A stretch of 64,000 nucleotides of DNA. It comes from Salegentibacter maritimus (GTDB taxonomy: Bacteria; Bacteroidota; Bacteroidia; Flavobacteriales; Flavobacteriaceae). The translations under genes were made by a program, and so were the position numbers. The notes beneath the pieces are model-generated. The model ran no database searches and was not told where the DNA came from. It saw nothing but the letters and a program-made list of their open reading frames with translations. This document shows, piece after piece, positions 54,947 to 64,000 of this stretch (position 1 is the stretch's first letter; the number at the start of each line of letters is the position of its first letter). Location: contig NZ_JAEHOK010000002.1 in assembly GCF_016236915.1 (NCBI RefSeq), positions 62,001-126,000 of the forward strand, in the 5' to 3' direction.

Positions 54947-56314
54947 ATGAAGAAATTTATTTCGCTGATAGCTGTTCTAGCCATACTTTCAAGTTGTGGG
55001 CGTGGAGATCGTGGGCAGTTGGTTGGTGCGAAAGGGGAAAAGTGGAATCCAGAAAAGCCGCTGGGGATGACATTAGTTCCCGGAGGTGCCTTTATTATGG
55101 GTAAGTCTGATGATGATATCGCAGGCCAACGAAATGCACCCCCAAAAACGGTGACAGTACGTTCTTTTTATATGGATGAAACCGAGATAACCAACGCTGA
55201 ATACCGGCAGTTTGTAGATTATGTAAAAGATTCTATCGTTAGGACTGAATTGGCTATTATGGCCGAGAATATGGGAGAGGCAGAAGGTTCTGGTGGAATT
55301 GGTGACTATGCATTTTTAGATTCAGATGAAGCTAATATGACGCCATACGAAGAATATATGTTGAATACTTATGGGCAGGGTGGTCCATCAGATACATATG
55401 AAAATCGCAGGCTAAACAAGGATATAGATATTATTTGGGATACTGAAGATTACCCCGATGTTTATTATGCCGAGGTAATGGATATGATGTACATCCCTAT
55501 GGAGGAAGTTTATAATGGACAACGTACCATTGATGTTGAAAAATTAAAGTTTACTTATTCCTGGATGGATGTGCAAAATGCTGCCAGGGAAAAGGGAAAT
55601 AGAAGTAATTTTATAAAAAGGGAAGAGATTTCTATATATCCAGATACTACTGTTTGGATTAGAGATTTTAATTATTCTTATAATGAGCCTATGCATAACG
55701 ATTATTTTTGGCATAGTGCTTTTGATGATTATCCAGTAGTTGGGGTTTCCTGGAAACAGGCAAGAGCTTTTGCGCAATGGAGAACTCTGTACCATAATTA
55801 TTATAGAAGAGAAAAAGGAGAGCATAATGTACCCTCTTACCGTTTGCCAACAGAAGGAGAGTGGGAGTATGCTGCCCGTGGTGGCCTGGAAGGAGCAACT
55901 TATCCCTGGGGAGGTCCATACGCTAAAAACGATCGTGGGTGTTTTATGGCGAATTTTAAACCTCTAAGAGGAGATTATGCCGCAGATCAGGCTTTGTATA
56001 CCGTAGAAGCAAAATCTTACGATCCCAACGACTATGGACTTTACAATATGGCTGGAAATGTTGCAGAATGGGTAGATTCTTCTTACGATCCGGCTTCTTA
56101 CCAATATATGTCTTCAATGAACCCTACTGTTAACAATCCTGATGATATGAGAAAAGTGGTTCGTGGAGGTTCCTGGAAGGATGTAGCTTATTTCCTTCAG
56201 GTAAGTTCAAGAGATTACGAATATGCAGATTCAGCAAGAAGCTATATCGGCTTTAGAACAGTACAGGATTACCTCGGTACTGATGTGACCTTAAATCAAC
56301 CAAACAACAATTAA
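54947..56314 (+). CDS. gldK: Gliding motility / type IX secretion lipoprotein GldK
   Basis: Periplasmic ring component of the type IX secretion system, attached to the outer membrane with GldN. The 455-residue protein has a lipobox (LSSCG) and an FGE-sulfatase-type domain: MTLVPGGAFIMGKSDDD, FYMDETEITNAEYRQFV, YRLPTEGEWEYAARGG, NVAEWVDSSYDP and GFRTVQD. A long acidic insertion lies near residues 100-170. I use the ATG at 54947 because it starts directly with the signal sequence; an upstream in-frame ATG at 54920 would add 9 residues before it. First gene of gldKLMN. Confidence 0.95.
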   Translation: MKKFISLIAVLAILSSCGRGDRGQLVGAKGEKWNPEKPLGMTLVPGGAFIMGKSDDDIAGQRNAPPKTVTVRSFYMDETEITNAEYRQFVDYVKDSIVRTELAIMAENMGEAEGSGGIGDYAFLDSDEANMTPYEEYMLNTYGQGGPSDTYENRRLNKDIDIIWDTEDYPDVYYAEVMDMMYIPMEEVYNGQRTIDVEKLKFTYSWMDVQNAAREKGNRSNFIKREEISIYPDTTVWIRDFNYSYNEPMHNDYFWHSAFDDYPVVGVSWKQARAFAQWRTLYHNYYRREKGEHNVPSYRLPTEGEWEYAARGGLEGATYPWGGPYAKNDRGCFMANFKPLRGDYAADQALYTVEAKSYDPNDYGLYNMAGNVAEWVDSSYDPASYQYMSSMNPTVNNPDDMRKVVRGGSWKDVAYFLQVSSRDYEYADSARSYIGFRTVQDYLGTDVTLNQPNNN

Positions 56315-56356
56315 CAACCTATTAACCAGTAGAGAATCTAAATCTATTTTATTATT

Positions 56357-57013
56357 ATGGCAAAATCAAATTCAAGTAAAAGAATAACCAACATGGTGTA
56401 CGGTTTAGGTGCATCGGTTGTAATATTGGGAGCCCTTTTTAAAATTATGCACTGGCCTTTTGCAAATCCTATGCTTATTGCAGGTCTTGTAGTTGAAGCC
56501 TTTGTATTTGCTTATTCTGCTTTTGAACCAACCGATGATGATCTTGATTGGTCTCTTGTATACCCGGAACTAGCCGGTGGTCAGGGAACTCGTAAAACTG
56601 CCACTGTAATTGAAGACGACAAAGAAACACAAGGGCAACTTTCTAAGAAATTAGACGAAATGCTTAAGGAAGCTAAGATAGATGCAAACTTAATGCATAG
56701 CCTTGGAGATAGTATTCGTAATTTTGAAGGAGCAGCAAAGGGGATTGCTCCAACTGTAGATGCTATGGCTTCACAAAAGAAATATAGTGAAGAGCTTACC
56801 ACTGCTGCAACCCAAATGGAAACATTAAACAATATTTATAAGGCTCAGGTAGAATCGGCCTCCCGTCAGGCAGAGATCAATCAGGAAGTTGCTGAGAATG
56901 CCGGTAAATTGAACCAGGAAATGGGGTCACTTGCCGCTAACCTTTCCTCGTTAAACGGAGTTTATGGAGGTATGCTTACTGCAATGAACGGTACCCGTAG
57001 TATGTCTAATTAG
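56357..57013 (+). CDS. gldL: Gliding motility / type IX secretion protein GldL
   Basis: Inner-membrane half of the type IX motor. The 218-residue protein has two N-terminal helices (MVYGLGASVVILGALFKIM and MLIAGLVVEAFVFAYSAF). Acidic residues follow the second helix, and a long cytoplasmic coiled-coil-like tail holds repeated Ala/Glu/Gln segments. In the known GldLM motor structure a conserved Glu in the second helix matters for proton flow; VVEAF supplies a matching Glu. It follows gldK by 42 nt. Confidence 0.95.
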   Translation: MAKSNSSKRITNMVYGLGASVVILGALFKIMHWPFANPMLIAGLVVEAFVFAYSAFEPTDDDLDWSLVYPELAGGQGTRKTATVIEDDKETQGQLSKKLDEMLKEAKIDANLMHSLGDSIRNFEGAAKGIAPTVDAMASQKKYSEELTTAATQMETLNNIYKAQVESASRQAEINQEVAENAGKLNQEMGSLAANLSSLNGVYGGMLTAMNGTRSMSN

Positions 57014-57069
57014 TGATTGCATTACATTACCTGAAATCTAAATTATTAATGAACCAAACTAATTAGCAC

Positions 57070-58614
57070 ATGGCGTCTGGAAAACAATCACCAAGACAGA
57101 AGATGATTAACCTGATGTATTTGGTATTCATCGCGATGATGGCACTAAATATGTCTAAGGAAGTATTAACAGCCTTTGGTCAAATGAACGAGGACCTTGA
57201 GGAGTCTAATACTACCACATCACAACGTAATGAGATGGCAATGGCAGGTTTAGCCACTAAAGCCGAAGAACAACCTGCAAAATATGAGGAGTTAAAGGCA
57301 AAAGCAGAACAAATTAGTAGCCTTTCCGATAATTTATATAATACAATAGGTAGCCTTAAGGAGGAATTATTATCTGATTTTGAAGCTGAAGAAAAGACCA
57401 ATTACGAATCTATGGATCGTGCAGATAAGCTTGATAACTTGTTTTTTGCAAGCGGAAGGGTAACTCCTAGAGGAGAGGAATTTGTGGCGGCAATAGATAA
57501 TTATAGGAATGAGGTATTAGCTATACTAGGTGATGGTTTTCCGCAAATTAGAAGTGAAATAGCAAAAGATTTTTCTACAGAAGAGGTGACCAATAACGAA
57601 AATGTGACTAAACCTTGGTTAATGTACAATTATCAGGGCTTCCCTTTAATTGCTTCGCTTACAAAATTAACGCAAATCCAGTCTGATGTAAGAACCACTG
57701 AAAATGATATTCTGTCTGCTATGCTTGAAGGACAGTTACAAAGCGATGTTTCTTTAACTAATTACCAGGCCATCGTGGTTCCAGATAAAACGGCTTTCTT
57801 TAGTGGAGAAAACTTTAAAGGAAAAGTTGTATTAGGTAGGGTTGATCCGACTTTAAAATTTGAAAACGTAACCATAAACGGCAATGATGTAGAAAGTACT
57901 CAGGCCGGTCAGGTAATGTTAGATTTTCCTGCAGGAAATGTAGGAGAAAAAGAAATTAATGGAGAGCTGCAATTTAAGGAAGGTGATTCTATTGTTAGAA
58001 TACCTATTAAAAGTTCTTATGCTGTTATTCCAAAGCCAAATTCTGCCGTTATCTCGGCCGATAAGATGAATGTGCTTTATCGCGGTGTGCAAAACCCAAT
58101 GACGATTTCTATTCCCGGGGTTGGAAGTATTAGCGCTCAGGCGCCGGGTCTTTCATCTGCCGGAGGGGCAGGAAACTATGTGATGAACGTTACCAACCTT
58201 CAGGCTAGAGAGGTAGCAATTAATGTTAGCGGTAAATTACCGGGTGGAGAAACTGTTTCAGATAGTAAAACCTTTAGAATTAAAGATATTCCAACTCCGG
58301 TTGGAACGGTTAGGGGAGAAGATGGTACGGTTAAAATGCAGCGTAATAGCTTAGAGATTTCTACTATTAGTGCAGATTTGCCAGACTTTGATTTTAATCT
58401 TAACTTAAATGTTTCAGGATTTAGTTTTAAAGTCCCTGGACAGCCTACCATCCGAGTTAATGGTAGTAAGTTAGATAACAACGCAAAAGCGGCCTTGAGA
58501 AGAGCAGGAAGAGGTGAGACTGTACAAATTTTTGATATTCAGGCCAGTATTGCCGGAAACTCTAGTTACAAGTTAAAAAAGGTAGCTCCTGTAATTGTTG
58601 AGTTGACAAACTAA
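57070..58614 (+). CDS. gldM: Gliding motility / type IX secretion protein GldM
   Basis: Periplasm-spanning partner of GldL in the type IX motor. One N-terminal helix (KMINLMYLVFIAMMALNMS, with the conserved pre-helix RQKMI) is followed by four periplasmic domains in 514 residues, first helical then beta-rich. The C-terminal domain that contacts the GldKN ring ends YKLKKVAPVIVELTN. Length is normal for the family. It lies 56 nt after gldL and 13 nt before gldN. Confidence 0.95.
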   Translation: MASGKQSPRQKMINLMYLVFIAMMALNMSKEVLTAFGQMNEDLEESNTTTSQRNEMAMAGLATKAEEQPAKYEELKAKAEQISSLSDNLYNTIGSLKEELLSDFEAEEKTNYESMDRADKLDNLFFASGRVTPRGEEFVAAIDNYRNEVLAILGDGFPQIRSEIAKDFSTEEVTNNENVTKPWLMYNYQGFPLIASLTKLTQIQSDVRTTENDILSAMLEGQLQSDVSLTNYQAIVVPDKTAFFSGENFKGKVVLGRVDPTLKFENVTINGNDVESTQAGQVMLDFPAGNVGEKEINGELQFKEGDSIVRIPIKSSYAVIPKPNSAVISADKMNVLYRGVQNPMTISIPGVGSISAQAPGLSSAGGAGNYVMNVTNLQAREVAINVSGKLPGGETVSDSKTFRIKDIPTPVGTVRGEDGTVKMQRNSLEISTISADLPDFDFNLNLNVSGFSFKVPGQPTIRVNGSKLDNNAKAALRRAGRGETVQIFDIQASIAGNSSYKLKKVAPVIVELTN

Positions 58615-58627
58615 TAAAATTTAGAAG

Positions 58628-59521
58628 ATGAGTTGGAGAGGATTTTTATTAAATACTTTGATGTTGGTTCTTACCGTAACATCTTATGGACAGGCTAATA
58701 TCTTAAATGCCAATAGTCCGGAAGATATAGGGAAAAGAACTGAAGCTCAAATTCAAAGCGACTTAAATGATAAGCCGTTAGAGTATGGGTATGTTGAAGA
58801 AAGAGATGTGTTGTGGTCTAAAATTGTATGGGAGAAGATAGATCTGGACGAAAGGGTTAACTTTCCACTATATTATCCAATAGATACTAATAACATTGGA
58901 AACAATCGTCGTGCTCTTTATGATGTTCTGATTTCTGCTATTAAAGACGGAAAGATTAAGAATATTTATGCCGATTCTTATTTTAATGAAAAGCGTACTT
59001 TAAAAGATATCCAGGCAACGATTTCTAAAGTAGATACAACAGATCTGGGTATTGAGCAATATAATGCAGGAGAGCAGGTAGATGCGCAATTTATAGATCG
59101 TAGGGATCTTGGTGCAGCTGATATAGCCGAATATCATATTCGCGGTATGTGGTATTTTGATAAGCGCCAGGCAGAGATGAAATACCGTCTCCTTGGTATT
59201 GCACCGGTTGCTCCAGATGTTAATTTTATAGACTCAGGTCAAACAGATCTTGTTGAACTGTTCTGGATTTGGTTCCCCGATGCCAGAGAAGTTTTGCATG
59301 ATAATAAAGCCTTTACCGGCAATAACTCAGGCCAGTCTGTCACTTTCGATCATTTGCTTAATTCCAGGAGGTTTTCTTCAGTAATATACAAAGAAGAAAA
59401 TGTTTATGGAGATCGCGAAGTAGATGAATATATTGTGGATAATGCCTTTATGGAACTTCTGGAAGCCCAACGTATAAAAGAACAAATACGAAACTTCGAG
59501 TTAGATATGTGGAATTACTAA
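58628..59521 (+). CDS. gldN: Gliding motility / type IX secretion protein GldN
   Basis: Periplasmic partner of GldK in the outer-membrane-associated ring (PorN in Porphyromonas). The 297-residue protein has a signal peptide ending near SYGQ. The family segments are YGYVEERDVLWSKIVWEKIDLDERVNFPLYYP, IKDGKIKNIYADSYFN, YHIRGMWYFDKRQAEMKYRLLGIAPVAPDV and LFWIWFPDAREVL. It closes the gldKLMN unit and is followed by a terminator. Confidence 0.95.
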   Translation: MSWRGFLLNTLMLVLTVTSYGQANILNANSPEDIGKRTEAQIQSDLNDKPLEYGYVEERDVLWSKIVWEKIDLDERVNFPLYYPIDTNNIGNNRRALYDVLISAIKDGKIKNIYADSYFNEKRTLKDIQATISKVDTTDLGIEQYNAGEQVDAQFIDRRDLGAADIAEYHIRGMWYFDKRQAEMKYRLLGIAPVAPDVNFIDSGQTDLVELFWIWFPDAREVLHDNKAFTGNNSGQSVTFDHLLNSRRFSSVIYKEENVYGDREVDEYIVDNAFMELLEAQRIKEQIRNFELDMWNY

Positions 59522-59546
59522 TGCTGTAAAAACCATAATAAAATAT

Positions 59547-59574
59547 AAAGCGTTCCCCCGGGAGCGCTTTTTTT
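59547..59574 (+). terminator. Terminator after gldN
   Basis: An 11-bp stem with one G-U pair (aaagcgttccc at 59547-59557 with 59560-59570 and a very tight loop) is followed by a T run to 59574. Confidence 0.8.
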
Positions 59575-59731
59575 ATGCCTACCTAAAAGTGAATTTTAAA
59601 TTGGTTTAATGAGCGGATTTTTTAATAGTAAACATTTATATTTTAATAAATGTCTCCTTTGATTTTTATGACTTGTTTTTGATGGGAATGCTGCAAGGAG
59701 ACAATTTGCTTTAATTTTTTATTTTTGAAAT

Positions 59732-60787
59732 ATGTTAGATTATATAGTAGTTGGATTAGGTTTAAGTGGGGTGGCTATAAGTCGTAACCTGGAAAAAAGG
59801 AATAAGCAGTTTGTGGTTTTTGAGGACAGTTCACAAAGGTCTTCCCTGGTGGCCGGCGGATTGTTTAATCCGGTTATCCTAAAACGCTTTACACTGGCCT
59901 GGAATGCCCATGAGCATATGAAAACCGCAATTCCTTTTTATAAAGAAATGGAGGAGCATTTACAGGCAAAAATTGTTTACCCCATAGAAATCTATAGGAA
60001 ATTTTATTCGGCTGAAGAACAAAATAACTGGTTTGCAGCAGCAGATAAACCGTTGCTTGCTGAATTTTTAGACACTAATTTAGTTAAGAAAATTAATGCA
60101 TGTATTCCTTCTGAGTTTTCATTTGGCAGGGTACGGCAAACCGGAATTGTGGATACCGATGTTTTACTAAATGAATATCGGAACTATTTAAATAAAGAAG
60201 GCAAAATTAAGTTTGAAAGATTCGAATACAATAAGCTTCAGATTAAACCCGATTCAGTGGAATACAATGGTATTTCAGCTAAACAAATTATTTTTTGTGA
60301 AGGTTTTGGAATGCAGCAAAATCCATTCTTTAATTACCTTCCGCTTCGCGGAAATAAAGGTGAATATCTCACAATTTATTCAGAAGAATTGCAGCTACAG
60401 GAAGCGGTGAAATCTTCGGTTTTTATTATTCCCCTGGGCAATAATTTATATAAAGTGGGCGCAACCTATAATAGTAAAGATAAAGATCCGCGGCCAAGCA
60501 AAGAAGCAAGGCATGAGTTGGAAGAGAAGCTTTTAAAACTCATTAGCTGTAAATATGAGGTATTGGATCAGTCTGCGGGGATTAGGCCTGCCAGTAATGA
60601 TAGAAAGCCAATTGTAGGACGGCATCCAAAGCATCAAAACCTTTATTGTTGTAACGGTTTTGGGAGCAGGGGAATCCTTGTTTCTCCTATGATCTCAGCC
60701 CAATTAATTGAATTGATTGAAGACCAAATTCCACTTCCGGCCGAAATAGATTTACACCGATTTAATAAAAAGCATTTTCCTGCTTAA
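59732..60787 (+). CDS. FAD-dependent oxidoreductase (DAO/glycine-oxidase-like)
   Basis: A 351-residue flavoprotein of the D-amino-acid-oxidase fold. The FAD-binding start is YIVVGLGLSGVAISRNLEKR, GGLFNPVILKRFTLAW is the second FAD block, and SAGIRPASNDRKPIVGRHP with CCNGFGSRGILVSP is the C-terminal FAD contact. The substrate is unknown; an amine or amino acid is likely. No signal peptide or helper domain is seen. It stands alone between the gldN terminator and the converging DUF983 gene, which it overlaps by 4 nt. Confidence 0.82.
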   Translation: MLDYIVVGLGLSGVAISRNLEKRNKQFVVFEDSSQRSSLVAGGLFNPVILKRFTLAWNAHEHMKTAIPFYKEMEEHLQAKIVYPIEIYRKFYSAEEQNNWFAAADKPLLAEFLDTNLVKKINACIPSEFSFGRVRQTGIVDTDVLLNEYRNYLNKEGKIKFERFEYNKLQIKPDSVEYNGISAKQIIFCEGFGMQQNPFFNYLPLRGNKGEYLTIYSEELQLQEAVKSSVFIIPLGNNLYKVGATYNSKDKDPRPSKEARHELEEKLLKLISCKYEVLDQSAGIRPASNDRKPIVGRHPKHQNLYCCNGFGSRGILVSPMISAQLIELIEDQIPLPAEIDLHRFNKKHFPA

Positions 60788-61170
60788 TTTTTGCCAGCAT
60801 TTGGTTTGTAGTGTAAAAAGAAATTAATCCAGATATTTCGGGATAATCTTATAATTACAGGCATAAAAACTACCAGGGTTCCTATAATTGCCCAAAAGGA
60901 GGTTATTAAATCACTACCCACAAAAAGATAAGTAATTATAAAGGCCGCGACTGCAAATGCAATTCCCACCGCATAACTTACATACATAGCTCCAAAAAAG
61001 AAAGAGGGCTCAATCTTATATTTAGTACCACAGTTAGAACAATGTTCGTGCATTTCAAAAACACGGTGTATTTTATAGGGATTGCTTTCTTTGTACATGC
61101 TTTCTGCATGGCAAACCGGACAGGTGCCGGTAAAAATACTGTAAAGTTTACTTCCTTCTAAAAATTTCAT
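60784..61170 (-). CDS. DUF983 family membrane protein
   Basis: A 128-residue protein with two CxxC pairs near the N-terminus (CPVCHAESM and CSNCGTKY), probably a zinc ribbon. After EPSFFFGAMYVSY come two membrane helices and a short basic tail. This matches DUF983, a widespread family of unknown function, often beside cytochrome oxidase genes in proteobacteria; no such genes are in this window. Its 3' end overlaps the FAD oxidoreductase gene by 4 nt. Confidence 0.82.
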   Translation of the reverse strand: MKFLEGSKLYSIFTGTCPVCHAESMYKESNPYKIHRVFEMHEHCSNCGTKYKIEPSFFFGAMYVSYAVGIAFAVAAFIITYLFVGSDLITSFWAIIGTLVVFMPVIIRLSRNIWINFFLHYKPNAGKN

Positions 61171-61277
61171 AATTGGTATTCAGGGAGTTATATGTATTTA
61201 TGACTGTGTAGATTGGGCGTGAACATATTTTTTTCACATTGTAAATTTAGGCATATTTGCAAAAATAAAATATACAA

Positions 61278-63197
61278 ATGCTTAATATTCATAACCTCTC
61301 TGTTTCTTTTGGCGGAGAATACCTTTTTGAAGAGTTAACCTTTAGGCTTGGTGCCGGAGATCGCGTGGGACTAATTGGAAAGAACGGAGCCGGAAAATCT
61401 ACTATGCTTAAAATTCTTGCCGGTGAGCAGGAATATGACGAAGGCCAAATAGCAAGAGATAAAGAGTTAAATATAGGTTTCTTAAAGCAGGATATTGATT
61501 TTGAACAAGGGCGAACTGTGTTGCAGGAAACTCAACAAGCCTTTGAGGAAATAAAGAAACTCGAAAAGCAAATAGATGATATTAACCATCAATTAGCGAC
61601 AAGAACCGATTATGAAAGTGATTCTTATACACAACTTATTCAGGATCTTAGTGAGATAACCCATACCTACGAAATTATTGGAGGTTATAATTATGAAGGT
61701 GATACCGAAAAGGTGTTACTGGGGCTCGGTTTTCAGCGGGAACAGTTTGATAAATTAACCGAGACTTTTTCTGGAGGTTGGCGAATGCGTATTGAGCTGG
61801 CCAAGCTATTGTTGCAAAATAACGATATTTTGCTACTGGATGAGCCTACCAACCACCTGGATATTGAAAGTATAATTTGGTTAGAGAATTTTCTTAATAA
61901 TTATTCTGGTTGTGTGGTTATTGTCTCTCACGATAAAATGTTCCTGGATAATGTAACCAATAGGACCATAGAAATTTCATTAGGCCAAATTTACGATTTC
62001 AATAAACCCTATTCAAAATACCTGGTTCTTAGAAAAGAGTTAAGAGAACAACAATTGGCTGCACAAAAGAACCAACAAAAGGAGATTGAAACTACCGAAA
62101 AACTTATTGAGAAATTTCGTGCTAAGGCTTCAAAAGCTTCCATGGCACAATCGCTTATTAAAAAATTGGATAAGATAAACCGTATAGAAGTAGATGAAGA
62201 TGATAATGCGGTGATGAATGTAAGCTTCCCGCTTTCTATACAACCCGGAAAAGTGGTGATAGAAGCCGAAAATATAGCAAAAGCTTATGGCAATAATCAG
62301 GTGTTAAACGGTATTGACCTTTTAATAGAACGTGGAAGTAAAATAGCTTTTGTTGGGCAAAACGGGCAGGGTAAAACTACCCTTGCCAAGATTATAATTA
62401 ATGAAATTTCTTATGAAGGACATCTTAAACTAGGGCATAATGTACAGTTAGGTTATTTTGCTCAAAACCAGGCAGATTACCTGGAGGGTGAAAAAACCGT
62501 ACATGATATTATGATTGATGCCGCCAACGAAAAGAACCGAAGCAAAGTTCGGGATATGTTGGGGTCTTTCCTTTTTAGGGGAGATGAAGTAGATAAAAAG
62601 GTAAAAGTGCTTTCTGGTGGTGAAAGAAACAGATTGGCCCTTTGTAAACTTATGCTACAGCCTTTTAATGTGCTTATTATGGATGAGCCTACCAATCACC
62701 TGGATATAAAATCTAAAAACGTTTTAAAAGAAGCTTTAAACAGGTTTGAAGGAACCTTAATAATTGTTTCGCACGATAGGGATTTCCTTCAGGGCTTAAC
62801 CAATAAGGTTTATGAGTTTAAAGACTCTAAGATCAAGGAGTATTTAGGAGATATTAATTTCTTTTTAGACCAACGTAAGCTGGAAGATATGCGAAGTGTT
62901 GAGAAGAAGGAGAAGGTTGCAAAAGTGCAAAAAGAAGTAGCCGCCACTAACAACAAAAAGGCCTACAAGGATCAAAAGAAGATAAAATCCCTGAAAAATA
63001 AACTAAGTAACACCGAGTCTAAAATAACGAAGCTGGAGAAGGATCTTGAAGCACGGGATATGGAATTGGCTACAAGTTACGAAGAGGTTATGGCCCGTCC
63101 CGGGTATTTAGATAAGTATAAAAGCAAGAAAAAAGAATTAAACTCTTTAATGCAGGAATGGGAAGAAATTCAGGAGCTTCTTGATGATTTGGAATAG
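61278..63197 (+). CDS. ABC-F family ATPase
   Basis: A 639-residue protein with two fused ABC ATPase domains and no membrane part, typical of ABC-F translation factors that act in the ribosomal E site. Domain 1 has Walker A GKNGAGKST, signature FSGGWRMRIELAK and Walker B LLLDEPTNHLDIE. Domain 2 has GQNGQGKTT, LSGGERNRLALCK and LIMDEPTNHLDIK. The linker between them is basic and helical, and the C-terminus is a coiled coil (about 540-639) of the Uup/YdiF type. Whether it is a housekeeping factor or a resistance protein cannot be told. Confidence 0.92.
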   Translation: MLNIHNLSVSFGGEYLFEELTFRLGAGDRVGLIGKNGAGKSTMLKILAGEQEYDEGQIARDKELNIGFLKQDIDFEQGRTVLQETQQAFEEIKKLEKQIDDINHQLATRTDYESDSYTQLIQDLSEITHTYEIIGGYNYEGDTEKVLLGLGFQREQFDKLTETFSGGWRMRIELAKLLLQNNDILLLDEPTNHLDIESIIWLENFLNNYSGCVVIVSHDKMFLDNVTNRTIEISLGQIYDFNKPYSKYLVLRKELREQQLAAQKNQQKEIETTEKLIEKFRAKASKASMAQSLIKKLDKINRIEVDEDDNAVMNVSFPLSIQPGKVVIEAENIAKAYGNNQVLNGIDLLIERGSKIAFVGQNGQGKTTLAKIIINEISYEGHLKLGHNVQLGYFAQNQADYLEGEKTVHDIMIDAANEKNRSKVRDMLGSFLFRGDEVDKKVKVLSGGERNRLALCKLMLQPFNVLIMDEPTNHLDIKSKNVLKEALNRFEGTLIIVSHDRDFLQGLTNKVYEFKDSKIKEYLGDINFFLDQRKLEDMRSVEKKEKVAKVQKEVAATNNKKAYKDQKKIKSLKNKLSNTESKITKLEKDLEARDMELATSYEEVMARPGYLDKYKSKKKELNSLMQEWEEIQELLDDLE

Positions 63198-63257
63198 TTT
63201 TTTGTAAAATTTCAATTTTAAAATTAAACCAAATGGAAAGAATGCGGTCTTACAAAC

Positions 63258-64000
63258 ATGGATAAACGCAAAATCATTCTTTCTTTTATTGGAGTATTAC
63301 TTATTGTTTTAGCAGTTTTTGGGGCAAAAGCAATTATTGACAGTAATGTGAAAAAAGTGCCGGAAAGCACTAAAGTTATAAAAAATGTATTCGTAGAAAC
63401 TGTAGAAAACCGTAAGGTACCTATTGTGGTTCCTGCTAATGGAAATGTAACAGCACTTAAAAAACTGGAGCTTTTTTCGGAAGTACAGGGCATATTTCAG
63501 CGTAGCAGTAAAGATTTTAGGCCGGGGCAGGTTTATAGTCGGGGGCAGGTTCTTTTAAGTATAAATTCAGAAGAATATGCTGCCAGTGTGCGTTCAGCTA
63601 AAAGTGAATTATTTAATAATATCACTTCTATCATGCCAGACCTTCGGTTAGATTACCCGGAATCTTTCCCAAAGTGGCAGGAATATCTTACTAATTTTGA
63701 TGTCAATAACTCTATAAAACCATTGCCAGAGCCAGATTCAGATAAAGAGCGGTACTTCGTTACCGGTCGGGGAATCGAATCAGCTTATTACAATATAAAA
63801 AACCTGGAAGAACGCCTTAGAAAGTTTACCATAAGAGCACCATTTGATGGTGTCTTAACCGAAGCTGCCGTAAATCCCGGTACTTTGGTAAGACCTGGCC
63901 AAAAATTGGGGGAATTTATAGACCCATCGGTGTACGAACTGGAAGTAGCCGTGGCAAAAAGGTTTTCAGATCTTTTGAAAACGGGGGAAGATGTAAAACT
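63258..64000 (+). CDS. RND-type efflux periplasmic adaptor (membrane fusion protein), 3'-truncated
   Basis: The frame starts at the ATG at 63258 and runs off the window end with 247 codons visible. One N-terminal helix anchors it (IILSFIGVLLIVLAVFGAKA). The biotinyl-lipoyl half-motifs follow: VVPANGNVTALKKLELFSEVQG near residue 55, and FTIRAPFDGVLTEAAVNPGTLVRPGQ near residue 195. A helical hairpin lies between them. This order is that of HlyD/AcrA-type fusion proteins. An RND pump gene would be expected just outside the window. The start is 61 nt after the ABC-F gene. Confidence 0.85.
   Translation, partial: MDKRKIILSFIGVLLIVLAVFGAKAIIDSNVKKVPESTKVIKNVFVETVENRKVPIVVPANGNVTALKKLELFSEVQGIFQRSSKDFRPGQVYSRGQVLLSINSEEYAASVRSAKSELFNNITSIMPDLRLDYPESFPKWQEYLTNFDVNNSIKPLPEPDSDKERYFVTGRGIESAYYNIKNLEERLRKFTIRAPFDGVLTEAAVNPGTLVRPGQKLGEFIDPSVYELEVAVAKRFSDLLKTGEDVK

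Noticed and set aside
59706-59727. TATTTTTG upstream of the FAD oxidoreductase as a promoter.
   Set aside because: The box matches, but it ends 4 nt before the start codon and the nearest TTG is only 11 nt away, so a usable leader is unlikely.
63224-63493. An 89-codon minus-strand frame near the window end.
   Set aside because: It is antisense to the start of the membrane fusion protein, whose plus-strand frame has clear HlyD-type motifs and an N-terminal helix.

Overview
The window looks like a chromosomal segment of a marine-type member of the Bacteroidota, most likely Flavobacteriaceae. The evidence is a complete gldKLMN block (type IX secretion and gliding), a SusC/SusD pair with GH92, GH20 and GH130 enzymes, low GC, weak Shine-Dalgarno signals, and two promoters matching the phylum pattern TTG-N17-20-TAnnTTTG. 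The genus cannot be fixed by reading alone; the Gramella/Zunongwangia/Salegentibacter group is a guess.

Layout. 1-4.4 kb: the end of an RluB-type pseudouridine synthase, then a polyamine unit (arginine decarboxylase, agmatinase and a deoxyhypusine-synthase homologue overlapping the agmatinase gene). 4.4-15.1 kb: a tandem LAB_N membrane protein, converging on a long minus-strand gene train that begins with arsenosugar-type genes (peroxidase-like CPYC protein, radical-SAM ArsS, TIGR04282-type transferase, purine nucleoside phosphorylase). The train continues with a FAD oxidoreductase, a membrane polyferredoxin, two GT2 glycosyltransferases and a polytopic mannosyltransferase-like protein. 15.6-18.4 kb: an AraC regulator and a LytS/LytTR two-component pair. 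18.5-40 kb: a polysaccharide-utilisation locus with four GH92 mannosidases, a GH20 hexosaminidase, a GH130 mannoside phosphorylase, a Na+/solute symporter, two poorly understood secreted proteins and a terminal SusC/SusD pair. The gene content fits high-mannose N-glycan or alpha-mannan breakdown. 40-49.5 kb: a DASS transporter, an SRPBCC protein, CutC, groES/groEL, and a miaB-NtrC-like regulator-lptE-TPR-secG operon. 49.7-59.5 kb: an LVIVD lipoprotein, topA, a degenerate ureohydrolase homologue and gldKLMN. 59.7-64 kb: a FAD oxidoreductase, a DUF983 protein, an ABC-F ATPase and the start of an RND-type membrane fusion protein.

The points most worth a second look are these. The arsenosugar-like operon has its own phosphorylase (with Asp at the base-recognition position), redox pair and lipid-glycosylation-type enzymes, but no visible methyltransferase. 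The SpeA-SpeB-DHS-like unit may make homospermidine. The four GH92 enzymes differ in their active-site motifs. A ureohydrolase homologue beside gldKLMN has lost its metal ligands. A dispersed palindromic repeat of about 34 nt occurs three times between genes.

No tRNA, rRNA, CRISPR array, insertion sequence or prophage was recognised.
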